The translations under genes were made by a program, and so were the position numbers. Shown here in pieces: positions 7,916 through 15,626 of a stretch of 40,036 bases of DNA; within the stretch, counting starts at the first letter, position 1; each line of letters starts with the position of its first letter. Source of the stretch: Nocardia exalbida NBRC 100660. GTDB taxonomy: Bacteria; Actinomycetota; Actinomycetes; Mycobacteriales; Mycobacteriaceae. The stretch spans positions 1 through 40,036 of the forward strand of contig NZ_BAFZ01000155.1 of NCBI RefSeq assembly GCF_000308575.1. The letters run 5' to 3'. The notes below the pieces were generated by a model. The model searched no databases, was not told where the DNA came from, and saw nothing but the letters and a program-made list of their open reading frames with translations.

Positions 7916-8137
7916 CAGGCGACGCGGTGTGGGCAGCGCCACCGCCGCCGCGAGGCCGATCGCACCCGGAGTGGCTCCTCGGTGGACGCGCACCGGCCGA
8001 ACCGGCGAGGCGGGATTTCTCGCCTCCTAGGAATTCGATCTTCGGCGGAGCACAATATTCGCAGGGAAAGATGTTCCAGTGTGATCTGCCGCATTCGACG
8101 GATCACTCGCCCAGCGACGGAGGGGCGAACCGACGAC

Positions 8138-10933
8138 ATGCACCGAGACGGCGAGCGCCCGAAGGGGCTCAGTGTTTCCGCGCTGGCGGCGGTAGCGAAC
8201 CCGTCGTACTCGCGAATCGACACGTGGAATCTGCTCGACGACGCGTGCCGCAAGCTCGCCGATGTCAACGGCGCCGGCCTGGATACCACCCGCGAAGCCG
8301 CGCGGGTGCGGCGCCTGCTCGACCGACTCGGCGCCTATGAGCGGTACTGGCTGTACCCGGGCGCGGCCAGGCTGGCGGCGTTTCGCGGGTATGTCGCCGA
8401 TCTCGCCACGGTGCGGCTCACCGAGGACGTGTCGCTGGCCGTGCGCCTGCTCTCCGAGTACGGCGACCGCGCGGCCATGTTCGACGACGCCGCGCCGTTG
8501 GCCGATCAGGAACTCGTGGCGCGGGCCAAACAGCAGAAGTTCTACACCGTTCTGCTCGGCGACGACTCCCCGCCCGAGGCGCCCGAGGGCTTGGCGCACA
8601 GCCTGCGGGCGCTTCGCGACCCGTCGGACGACGTGCAGTTCGAGTTGCTCGTCGTGACGAGCGTCGAGGACGCCATCACCGCCGTCGCGTTGAACGGCGA
8701 GATCCAGGCGGCGATCATCCGGCATGACCTACCGCTTCGTTCCCGCGACCGGGTGCCGTTGATGACCACGCTGCTCGGCGTCAACGACGACGTGGTCGTG
8801 ACCGACCGCACCCGCGACTGGATCGAGTGTGGCGAGTGGATCAGGAAACTGCGGCCGCATATCGACCTGTATCTGCTCACCGACGAGTCGATCGCCGCCG
8901 AGACCGAGGAAGAGCCGGACGTCTACGATCGCACGTTCTATCGGCTCAACGACGCCACCGACCTCTACAGCACGGTGCTCGCCGGTGTCCGGAGCCGGTT
9001 CGCCACCCCCTTCTTCGACGCACTGCGCGCCTATGCGGCCGCGCCGGTAGGCCAATTCCACGCCCTTCCCGTCGCGCGTGGCGCGAGCATCTTCAACTCC
9101 AAGTCGCTCCAGGACATGGGCGAGTTCTACGGCCGCAACATCTTCATGGCCGAGACCTCGTCCACCTCCGGCGGGCTGGACTCACTGCTGGACCCGCACG
9201 GCACGATCAGGGCGGCGATGGACAAGGCCGCCAAGACGTGGCGCGCCGATCAGACCTACTTCGTGACCAACGGGACGTCCACCGCGAACAAGATCGTCGT
9301 GCAGGCCCTGACCCGGCCGGGTGACATCGTTCTGATCGACCGCAATTGCCATAAGTCGCACCACTACGGCCTGGTGCTCGCCGGGGCGTACCCGATGTAC
9401 CTGGACGCCTACCCTCTCGCGCCGTTCGCGATCTACGGAGCGGTATCCCTGCGGACCATCAAGAAGGCGCTGCTCGACCTCGAGGCGGCCGGTCAACTGG
9501 ACCGCGTGCGCATGCTGCTGCTGACCAACTGCACCTTCGACGGAATCGTCTACAACCCCCGGCGCGTAATGGAGGAGGTCCTGGCGATCAAGCCGGACAT
9601 CTGCTTCCTCTGGGACGAGGCGTGGTACGCCTTCGCCACCGCGGTGCCGTGGGCACGGCAGCGGACCGCGATGGTCGCCGCCGAGCAACTGGAATCGGCG
9701 TTGTCGTCGTCGGGATACGCCGAGCAGTACCGCGCATGGCGTGCGTCGATGCGGGGCGTCGACCGTGCCGAGTGGAGCGACCACCGGCTGCTTCCCGATC
9801 CCGAGCGTGCGCGGGTACGCGTGTACGCGACGCATTCCACCCACAAGTCGCTGTCGGCGCTTCGGCAGGCGTCGATGATCCACATCCGCGACCAGGATTT
9901 CAAAGCCCTCGTCCGCGAGACGTTCGCCGAGGCGTTTCTGACCCACACGTCGACCTCGCCGAACCAGCAACTGCTCGCGTCGCTGGACTTGGCGCGTCGG
10001 CAGGTCGATATCGAGGGTTTCCAGCTGGTCCGGCACGCCTACGACATGGCGCTGGTGTTTCGCCACCGCGTCCGCAAAGACCGGCTGATCGGCAAGTGGT
10101 TCCGCATCCTCGACGAGGCCGACCTGGTGCCCGGCGAGTTCCGGCCCTCCGCCGTCAGCTCGTACCGGCAGGTCAGACAGGGTGGCTTGGCGGAGTGGAA
10201 CGAGGCGTGGCGGTCCGATCAGTTCGTGCTCGACCCGACGCGGGTCACCCTGTTCATCGGCGAAACCGGCATGAACGGCTACGACTTCCGCGAGAAGATC
10301 CTGATGGACCGGTTCGGCATCCAGATCAACAAGACCTCGATCAACACGGTGCTGTTGATCTTCACGATCGGCGTCACCTGGTCGAGCGTGCACTACCTGC
10401 TCGACGTGCTGCGCCGGGTGGCTACCGACTTCGAGAGCGACCGCAACGCGGCCGGTAAGGCCGATCGCGCCCTGCAACAGCGGCGGGTCGACGAGATCAC
10501 CAAGGACCTGCCCGCGCTGCCCGACTTCAGCGCGTTCGACAGCGCGTTCCGTCCCGACGGCGCCAGCTCGTTCGGCGACATGCGATCGGCCTTCTACGCC
10601 GGGTACGCGGAGTCCGACCGCGAGCACGTCCTACTCGGCGACGCGGGGCGACAGCTCGCCAAGGGAAGGCCGCTGGTGTCGGCCACCTTCGTCGTCCCCT
10701 ACCCGCCGGGCTTCCCTGTGCTGGTCCCTGGGCAGCTGATTTCGACGGAGATCCTCTATTTCCTGGCCGAACTCGATGTCAAGGAGATTCACGGATACAA
10801 CCCCGACCTCGGATTGTCGGTCTTCACCGAGGCCGCGCTCACGCGGCTGGCCGCGGCTCGGCACGCGAGCGCGGCGGCGACCAACGGTGTGCCGAAGGCG
10901 GCTGCGGTGCCCGCGTGGTCGCTCAGGGCATGA
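8138..10933 (+). CDS. PLP-dependent Orn/Lys/Arg decarboxylase family protein
   Basis: A 931-residue fold-type-I PLP enzyme. The PLP lysine is K570 in ATHSTHKSLSALRQAS; WDEAWYAF (aspartate that holds the PLP pyridine N) and the upstream TSSTSGGLDSLLDPHG, TNGTSTANK and RNCHKSHHYG blocks are the expected cofactor-site motifs. The N-terminal 220 residues form a wing-like region and the C-terminus holds the second catalytic domain (FVVPYPPGFPVLVPG, a signature of the family). By family it decarboxylates a basic amino acid to a polyamine or agmatine; which one is not evident. ATG 8138 follows GGAGGGG at a rather long spacing of about 12; the frame stays open upstream to 7982. The 3' end overlaps folE tail-to-tail by 11 bp. 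Confidence 0.9.
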   Translation: MHRDGERPKGLSVSALAAVANPSYSRIDTWNLLDDACRKLADVNGAGLDTTREAARVRRLLDRLGAYERYWLYPGAARLAAFRGYVADLATVRLTEDVSLAVRLLSEYGDRAAMFDDAAPLADQELVARAKQQKFYTVLLGDDSPPEAPEGLAHSLRALRDPSDDVQFELLVVTSVEDAITAVALNGEIQAAIIRHDLPLRSRDRVPLMTTLLGVNDDVVVTDRTRDWIECGEWIRKLRPHIDLYLLTDESIAAETEEEPDVYDRTFYRLNDATDLYSTVLAGVRSRFATPFFDALRAYAAAPVGQFHALPVARGASIFNSKSLQDMGEFYGRNIFMAETSSTSGGLDSLLDPHGTIRAAMDKAAKTWRADQTYFVTNGTSTANKIVVQALTRPGDIVLIDRNCHKSHHYGLVLAGAYPMYLDAYPLAPFAIYGAVSLRTIKKALLDLEAAGQLDRVRMLLLTNCTFDGIVYNPRRVMEEVLAIKPDICFLWDEAWYAFATAVPWARQRTAMVAAEQLESALSSSGYAEQYRAWRASMRGVDRAEWSDHRLLPDPERARVRVYATHSTHKSLSALRQASMIHIRDQDFKALVRETFAEAFLTHTSTSPNQQLLASLDLARRQVDIEGFQLVRHAYDMALVFRHRVRKDRLIGKWFRILDEADLVPGEFRPSAVSSYRQVRQGGLAEWNEAWRSDQFVLDPTRVTLFIGETGMNGYDFREKILMDRFGIQINKTSINTVLLIFTIGVTWSSVHYLLDVLRRVATDFESDRNAAGKADRALQQRRVDEITKDLPALPDFSAFDSAFRPDGASSFGDMRSAFYAGYAESDREHVLLGDAGRQLAKGRPLVSATFVVPYPPGFPVLVPGQLISTEILYFLAELDVKEIHGYNPDLGLSVFTEAALTRLAAARHASAAATNGVPKAAAVPAWSLRA

Positions 10934-11519
10934 TCCCGGTGAGCGAGAAGAATTCCTGGCGGGAGCGGGCGTCTTCGCGCAGTGTGCCGAGCAAGGTCGA
11001 GGTGACCGTGGTGGTACCGGCCGCCTGGACGCCGCGCAGGGTCATGCAGGTGTGTTCGGCTTCGATGACGACGCCGACGCCGATCGGTTGCAGGTTCTCG
11101 GCGAGCCAATCGGCGATCTGCTTGGTGAGACGTTCCTGCACTTGGGGCCGGTGGGAGAAATGCTCGACGATACGGGCGAGTTTGGACAGCCCGAGGATGC
11201 GCTCGCCCGGCAGGTAGCCGACGTGGGCGACGCCGACGAACGGCAGCAGGTGGTGTTCGCACACCGATCGCAGCGGGATGCGGCGAGCCAGCACGAGCTC
11301 GTCGTAGCCCTCGTCGTTGGGGAAAGTGGTCAGGTCGAACGGGCGGGGCGTGAACAGTTCGGCGTAGGCGCGGGCCATCCGCCGGGGAGTCGCGTGCAGG
11401 TGTTCGTCGTCGAGGCCGACTCCTAGCGCGGTCAGGAATTGCCGGGCGGCGTCTTCGGCGGCGGTCAGGTCCACCTGCGTAGCGGGTTCGTGGACGACGC
11501 GGAGCGCGGGGTGTAGCAC
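10923..11519 (-). CDS. folE: GTP cyclohydrolase I
   Basis: A 198-residue enzyme converting GTP to 7,8-dihydroneopterin triphosphate, first step of folate/pterin synthesis. Zinc ligands are visible as C87 and H90 in SVCEHHLLPF and C158 in EAEHTCMTLRGV; SKLARIVEHFSHRPQVQERL is the substrate-site helix. The GTG start is two bases after the stop of the upstream membrane gene, implying coupling. Folate biosynthesis neighbours (folP, folB, folK) are absent, so this copy sits in an unusual operon with two membrane proteins behind a cysteine-rich regulator. It may be a second, specialised copy; the rest of the genome would show that. Confidence 0.95.
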   Translation of the reverse strand: MLHPALRVVHEPATQVDLTAAEDAARQFLTALGVGLDDEHLHATPRRMARAYAELFTPRPFDLTTFPNDEGYDELVLARRIPLRSVCEHHLLPFVGVAHVGYLPGERILGLSKLARIVEHFSHRPQVQERLTKQIADWLAENLQPIGVGVVIEAEHTCMTLRGVQAAGTTTVTSTLLGTLREDARSRQEFFSLTGIMP

Positions 11520-11521
11520 GG

Positions 11522-11938
11522 CTAGCTCCCGCCCACGCCGAGGGCCGTCAACAGCACCAGAACCACGGTGGCGACGGCGAAGACGCCGTGGCCACCGACG
11601 ACGGCGACGGGAAAATGCCGCTCGGCCGGTTCGGGCGCCTCGGCGTCCGTGCGTGCCCGGTAGACGGGCAGCCAGCGCAGCAGCATGGCGAATCCGAGCA
11701 GTGCCACCGGAATCAGCAACACGAACGCCACCCAGGCGATGGCGTCGTCATCGAGGGCGAGATAGGCGATCCACACGATCAGGCCGGCCACGGCGAGCAG
11801 GAAGTGCCCGAACACGACCGGCGCGGGAAGGTGGCTGCTGTTCGGTTGCCGAGCGCCGCCTCTTGCGATCCAGGTGCCGAGCAGCACGAAGCCGCCCACG
11901 GCGGTGAGCAGCCAGAGAATCAATGCCGCGATGGCCAT
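11522..11938 (-). CDS. Small four-helix membrane protein
   Basis: A 138-residue integral membrane protein with about four hydrophobic segments: IAALILWLLTAVGGFVLLGTW at the N-terminus, FGHFLLAVAGLIVWIAYLAL, WVAFVLLIPVALLGFAMLL and GVFAVATVVLVLLTALGV. Histidines near membrane ends (in FGHFLL and GGHGVF) could bind a metal or haem, which is speculative. I do not recognise a named family. It sits between the DUF2231 gene and folE in one operon, its stop 2 bp before the folE start. Confidence 0.8.
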   Translation of the reverse strand: MAIAALILWLLTAVGGFVLLGTWIARGGARQPNSSHLPAPVVFGHFLLAVAGLIVWIAYLALDDDAIAWVAFVLLIPVALLGFAMLLRWLPVYRARTDAEAPEPAERHFPVAVVGGHGVFAVATVVLVLLTALGVGGS

Positions 11939-11972
11939 GGTGTCTCCTGACGGAAAGGGTTGGGACAGGGGT

Positions 11973-12485
11973 TCACCGGTGGTAGCCGGTGGCTTGGGTG
12001 GTTTCGTCGGCTACTCGGACGCCGTAGTGGTAGGCGAGCTTGCCGCCGAGGTAACCCGACACGGCCAGTGCCACGAGACTCACGACCGACAGCAGCAGCG
12101 GGCCCGCCGGGACAGCGCCGTCCGGGCCGCCGCCGGTATGGCGCCACCAGAAGTTGATCGCGTACGCCACGGTGACGGCCAGGTTGAGGCTCATATGCAC
12201 CAGTCCGGTGCGGAACGCCGTGTTGCCGGTGGGGATGGCGAACAAATCCAGCAACCCGATCGCCGCCGCGGCCAGCGCACCCAGCACGCCGAGCGCGATC
12301 AGCCATACCGCGCCGCGGGCGAGGAAGGCCGGGTCCTCGACCATGTGCGAGGCGATGTCGAACACCGAACTCGCCACCCAGGCTCCGATGGGCACGGTGA
12401 CCAGGATCGGATGGAACGGATGACCGTACGGCCCGGCGAGCACCGCGCTGACCGGGCGTTTGGCCTGCTGCATGTCACTGCTCAT
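11973..12485 (-). CDS. DUF2231 membrane protein
   Basis: A 170-residue protein with four hydrophobic segments and the DUF2231 opening GHPFHPILVTVPIGAWVAS (about 20-38). A second conserved segment is RTGLVHMSLNLAVTVAYAIN. Conserved histidines beside the membrane (GHPFHP, LVHM) resemble haem or metal ligands in related cytochrome-like families, but the function is unknown. The start at 12485 is chosen because GGTGGAGG lies five bases upstream; a GTG four codons earlier overlaps that site. It is first gene of the operon with the 138-residue membrane protein and folE, divergent from the SufR-like regulator. Confidence 0.85.
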   Translation of the reverse strand: MSSDMQQAKRPVSAVLAGPYGHPFHPILVTVPIGAWVASSVFDIASHMVEDPAFLARGAVWLIALGVLGALAAAAIGLLDLFAIPTGNTAFRTGLVHMSLNLAVTVAYAINFWWRHTGGGPDGAVPAGPLLLSVVSLVALAVSGYLGGKLAYHYGVRVADETTQATGYHR

Positions 12486-12503
12486 CGCAACCTCCACCCT
12501 GGG

Positions 12504-12535
12504 TTTATTTACACTAAAGATTATTGGCGTTATTC
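12504..12535. promoter_or_regulatory. AT-rich divergent promoter/operator region
   Basis: This 30-bp island is far more AT-rich than its surroundings, in the gap between the DUF2231 operon and the SufR-like regulator. It includes the imperfect dyad TTTACACTAAA (12508-12518), with TTTA/TAAA arms. It also carries one ACACT half-site of the kind reported for SufR operators, but the matching AGTGT half is not present. It is the likely site for both promoters and the regulator. Confidence 0.4.
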
Positions 12536-12613
12536 GGGCTGTGCGTCAAGTCACCCACTTCACGAGGGCGTCTGCAAAGTTCCGGTGAACACAATGGGCG
12601 CTATCATGGCCGG

Positions 12614-13306
12614 GTGACCAGTGAATCGGCGATCGGCGCCGTCGCCGCTCTCGACGACGAGTTGCGGCGGGGCATGTACTGGTTCATCCGCCGCGCGGGT
12701 CGTCCGGTCACTCGTGACGAGGCCGCCGAGCAGGTCGGCATCTCGCGCAAACTCGCGGCCTTCCATCTGGACAAGCTCGTCGCCGCCGGACTGCTGCGGG
12801 CGAGTTACCAGCAGGTCGGCGGCCTTCGGAAAGTCGGGCGCGCACCGAAGGTGTACGAGCCCTCCGGCACCGAGGTGCGGGTGAGCATCCCCGAACGCCG
12901 CCACGAAGTCCTGGCCGAGATACTGATGGGCGCGGTGCTCACTCATGACTCCGGTGAGTCCGCGCGCGACGCCGCGCGCCGTGTGGCGACCGACCGTGGC
13001 ACGGCTCTCGGCCGGACCACCCGAGAGCAGGTACGGCCCGGACGGCTCGGCGCCGAACGCGCCCTCACGGTCCTTGGATCGCTGCTCGCCGAACAGGGCT
13101 TCGAACCCACCCGTGCGGCACCGGATTGCCTGCGCTTGCGCAACTGCCCGTTCCATCCGCTCGCCGCCGCCGAACCCGAGCTGGTGTGCGGGCTCAACCA
13201 CGCCTATCTGACAGGCGTGCTCGCCGGGCTCGAGGCCGACACGATCGACGCGGTGCTGGCACCCAAGGCCGGGGAATGCTGCGTAGAGCTCCGCTCAGCC
13301 ACCTGA
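12614..13306 (+). CDS. SufR-like winged-helix regulator with C-terminal cysteine cluster
   Basis: A 230-residue regulator of the COG2345 group. The N-terminal winged helix (about 12-85) contains TRDEAAEQVGISRKLAAFHL and the wing GRAPKVYEP. The C-terminal part carries C172, C178, C192 and the pair C222-C223 in CLRLRNCPFHP, LVCGLNHAYL and GECCVEL. This is the pattern of Fe-S-binding SufR-type repressors, including the C-x13-C spacing, so it probably senses redox, iron or nitric oxide through an iron-sulfur or metal site. It is not next to suf genes but divergent from the DUF2231-folE operon, its likely target. The GTG at 12614 starts just before the domain; an upstream in-frame start at 12524 would overlap the promoter region. 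Confidence 0.82.
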   Translation: MTSESAIGAVAALDDELRRGMYWFIRRAGRPVTRDEAAEQVGISRKLAAFHLDKLVAAGLLRASYQQVGGLRKVGRAPKVYEPSGTEVRVSIPERRHEVLAEILMGAVLTHDSGESARDAARRVATDRGTALGRTTREQVRPGRLGAERALTVLGSLLAEQGFEPTRAAPDCLRLRNCPFHPLAAAEPELVCGLNHAYLTGVLAGLEADTIDAVLAPKAGECCVELRSAT

Positions 13307-13354
13307 CCAGCGATACTCCGCGTCAGGCGCCGTCCAGGCAGGGGTGGCGAAGCG

Positions 13355-14344
13355 CTACCGCCCCAGGCAGTTCAGCGCCAGCATGGCCTCGTACTCGACC
13401 CGCGAAAGATCCCGGAGAACGGAGCCTGCCTGTACGAGGCGCCGCTCGTCGCCCGATTCACCGGCTTGTGCGATCAGTGCCGCGACTTCCGTCCAGAGGG
13501 TGGCTGCCTCGGTGTACAGCCCGTGGCCGGTGCGCAGGTGGCGGCTGTCGAGGGTCTGGATACATTCGGCGAGGAAGTCGCGGTAGAAGTTACGGAACAG
13601 CGCGCCGCCGGTGCCCGCCTTCTCCATCAAGAGGGCGGCCTGGGCGAGGTCCCGCTGCGGGTCGTCGGTGCGCCGCAGCCACGTGGGCACCAGCTTGCCC
13701 GCCTTCTCGATGCCTCGGTGACCGAGGTTGGCGATGGGCGGGTTGAGGAACGCCTCGGCGCAGGCGGTGATGGCGGGAACGATCCGGCTGTGCGGGGAGG
13801 GCGGGTTCCGCCCAATGGTGAGGGTGAAGGACCGGTGCTTGGCGGTCATCGGGCCGCGCGCGGCCCTGGCCCGGGCGAGAGCGGTCAGGCTGGTGGATAC
13901 CGCTCCGCCTTGCTGGTCGGTGTCCACCAGGTAGGCGTCGTGGTCGTCGTAGCCGTACACCGCGACGACGTGACCACCGAAGTGCACCTTCGAGCTGAAG
14001 TAGTCCAGGTAGTAGCTGTCGAGTTGCAGTCCTACGGGGAGGCCGGCATCGATGGGGGCGGCCATGTTCTCCCAAGCCCGGCGGGCGGATGTGGTCTCCT
14101 CGACCGAGAGTTCCAGTCCGAGCGCGGCGGCCAGGTTCCTGGTGAGGTCGAAAGGCTTGACCCGTCCCCCGAGGAAGGGGAAGCCCATGTTCTTGCTGTC
14201 CCAGTAGACGAACGACAGACCGGAGCCGAGGCCGAACAGCATGGGCTCGGACAGATCGATGCCCTGATGCCGTAGCAGCACTCCCAGGGCCGTCGTCTCG
14301 CAGTGCCGCGTACCGCGCGCGTCGACGTTCATCACCGTGGCCAT
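13355..14344 (-). CDS. BtrH_N/DUF4872 family protein (peptidase- or acyltransferase-like)
   Basis: A 329-residue protein with a BtrH N-terminal domain. C15 in RGTRHCETTALGVLLRHQG, H125 in HFGGHVVAVYGYD and D141 in VDTD give a cysteine-protease-like Cys-His-Asp set. The C-terminal half (from about 180) fits DUF4872. BtrH of butirosin synthesis transfers an acyl side chain from a carrier protein to an aminoglycoside; related proteins of unknown function occur in natural-product clusters. Here no carrier protein or biosynthetic genes flank it, so it is an orphan or serves genes elsewhere. The start at 14344 has GGAAGG six bases upstream. Confidence 0.85.
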   Translation of the reverse strand: MATVMNVDARGTRHCETTALGVLLRHQGIDLSEPMLFGLGSGLSFVYWDSKNMGFPFLGGRVKPFDLTRNLAAALGLELSVEETTSARRAWENMAAPIDAGLPVGLQLDSYYLDYFSSKVHFGGHVVAVYGYDDHDAYLVDTDQQGGAVSTSLTALARARAARGPMTAKHRSFTLTIGRNPPSPHSRIVPAITACAEAFLNPPIANLGHRGIEKAGKLVPTWLRRTDDPQRDLAQAALLMEKAGTGGALFRNFYRDFLAECIQTLDSRHLRTGHGLYTEAATLWTEVAALIAQAGESGDERRLVQAGSVLRDLSRVEYEAMLALNCLGR

Positions 14345-14543
14345 GCCATGCCTTCCCGAGCGCAGATCATCAGGTCATCTCGCGGCTCCTCGCCACGCGA
14401 CGGGACGTGCCGCGCGGACGGGCGCGCCCGCACGTGTGGCGGGCGACGATGGGAGCGTTGCCGACATGATGGACTCTCCCGCGGCGGGAGAGTCAACGCC
14501 GTACCCGGTGCGAAGCGCTGTGAGGACCCGACCGGGAGCTTCC

Positions 14544-14785
14544 TCAGCAGGAACCGGTCACACAGCGCCCACGGCGCAGCCGATCGGCCAGTGGGTGCAT
14601 GCCGCGAAACCGCGCAGGCACGGGAACGTCGCCATCCGCCGGAAGCCAGATGATCTGCCGTGCTCCGGGCCCCACCACCGCCTCGGTGTGACAGTCCTTG
14701 TGCCAGCCGAACGGCATCAGGTGGACTCGTTGGCCGCGCTGCTCCAGACGTTCGGTGATTTCCACCAGCGCACGGGTCCGGCCAC
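14544..14785 (-). pseudogene. Fragment resembling the end of a threonyl-tRNA editing-domain protein
   Basis: On the minus strand a protein-like stretch of about 75 codons starts abruptly near 14785. It includes ALVEITERLEQRGQRVH then LMPFGWHKDCHTEAV, and ends after RGMHPLADRLRRG at a stop at 14544. The 'VH-x-x-PFGW-x-K' and 'HPLA-x-x-xR' arrangement recalls the archaeal-type threonyl-tRNA synthetase editing domain found as stand-alone proteins in some bacteria. No start codon or N-terminal half is present, and upstream the sequence turns into a LuxR domain on the other strand. The family assignment is by eye and tentative. Confidence 0.4.
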
Positions 14786-15030
14786 ACGGGATCCGACTGG
14801 GTGTGCGCGGCCGGCGCAATCGGCCCAAATCCGGCTGGGCGGCGCTGACCGACACCGAGCGCAAGGTCGCCGCGCTGGTCACCGAAGGGTGCTCCAATTC
14901 GGATATAGCGGCGCAGATGTTCTTGTCGCGCCGCACGATTCAGTCACACGTGTCGAACATCCTGGCCAAACTCGACCTCCGGTCGCGGCGCGAGATCGCC
15001 GCCGCCATGCCGCGTTCGGTACTTCCGTGA
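14783..15030 (+). pseudogene. LuxR-type HTH remnant (C-terminal end only)
   Basis: The last 80 or so residues of a large LuxR/LAL regulator: a linker RLGVRGRRNRPKSGW, then a complete HTH with LTDTERKVAALVTEGCSNSD, IAAQMFLSRRTIQSHVSNIL and AKLDLRSRREIAAAM. Such sequences normally end an AAA-TPR regulator of 900 residues. Here nothing recognisable precedes it in frame except a short piece, and upstream DNA belongs to the opposing editing-domain fragment. A 110-residue product from ATG 14698 is possible but would start inside that fragment. Most likely a rearrangement left only the 3' end. Confidence 0.65.
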
Positions 15031-15053
15031 CGTCTCGCCGCGAGGTACCACGG

Positions 15054-15317
15054 TCACGCCCATCGCCGTGCTCTCGACGATCCGGGTGGCGGAGGAATGA
15101 GCTTCGCCCAGAAATCGTGCCGCACCGCGTCCCACAACCTGGTCAGCTCCGGAAGCAGTTCTCGTGCCTGCACGAGATCCGGATAGGCGTCGGGGCCGAA
15201 GGAGACGATCGGCGCGGGATCGGACACGCTGTGCACCGCGACGATGGAGATCAGATGATCCTGCAATACCCGCCAGGTGACGCCGAGGCCGTCGGCTTCG
15301 GTTCGGACCTCATCCAT
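15054..15317 (-). CDS. Small hypothetical protein
   Basis: An 87-residue protein beginning MDEVRTEADGLGVTWRVLQD, with a helical second half (DLVQARELLPELTRLWDAV) and a basic proline-rich tail. GGGGGG about six bases before the ATG could serve as ribosome site. Codon use fits the neighbourhood. No family recognised and no signal or membrane segment seen; a non-coding explanation is possible. Confidence 0.45.
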   Translation of the reverse strand: MDEVRTEADGLGVTWRVLQDHLISIVAVHSVSDPAPIVSFGPDAYPDLVQARELLPELTRLWDAVRHDFWAKLIPPPPGSSRARRWA

Positions 15318-15626
15318 CTGTGGCCCCCCATCGCACGCGCGGTCGGCGATCACCGTCGATCGACCGGACGCCGACCGGCGCCGCGCGGTCGGCTGATCGT
15401 TTGCCACGCTCCCGTCGTTCCCCGCCCGTGATACCGCTCGCCTGGCCGCCGAGGGCGTTCACGCCGCTGTCAATCGCTGTCAAAACCGACCTCCTGCTCG
15501 TCACGATCTGACGAGCATCACAGACCCGGCACCGCGCGGTCATGGGTGAAAATACCCACTTCTACACCCATCTCCGCAGTTCGCGGCACCCGAAGCGGCA
15601 TGAGCCGTGCCCGCCGGAGCCGGGAT
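15318..15626. other. Non-coding gap with two sets of inverted repeats
   Basis: About 300 bases hold no convincing gene. They contain a perfect dyad GCTCGTCA-CGATC-TGACGAGC at 15496-15516 and a cluster of mutually pairing arms at 15542-15571: ATGGGTG pairs with CACCCAT across 16 bases, while TGGGT within it can pair instead with ACCCA at 15554-15558. The first looks like an operator or stem. The second allows two alternative hairpins and lies 56-85 bp beyond the AAA-LuxR stop, so it may be its terminator. Confidence 0.5.

Noticed and set aside
9182..10627. 481-codon frame antisense to the decarboxylase
   Set aside because: Same antisense composition; the sense frame carries all PLP-site motifs.
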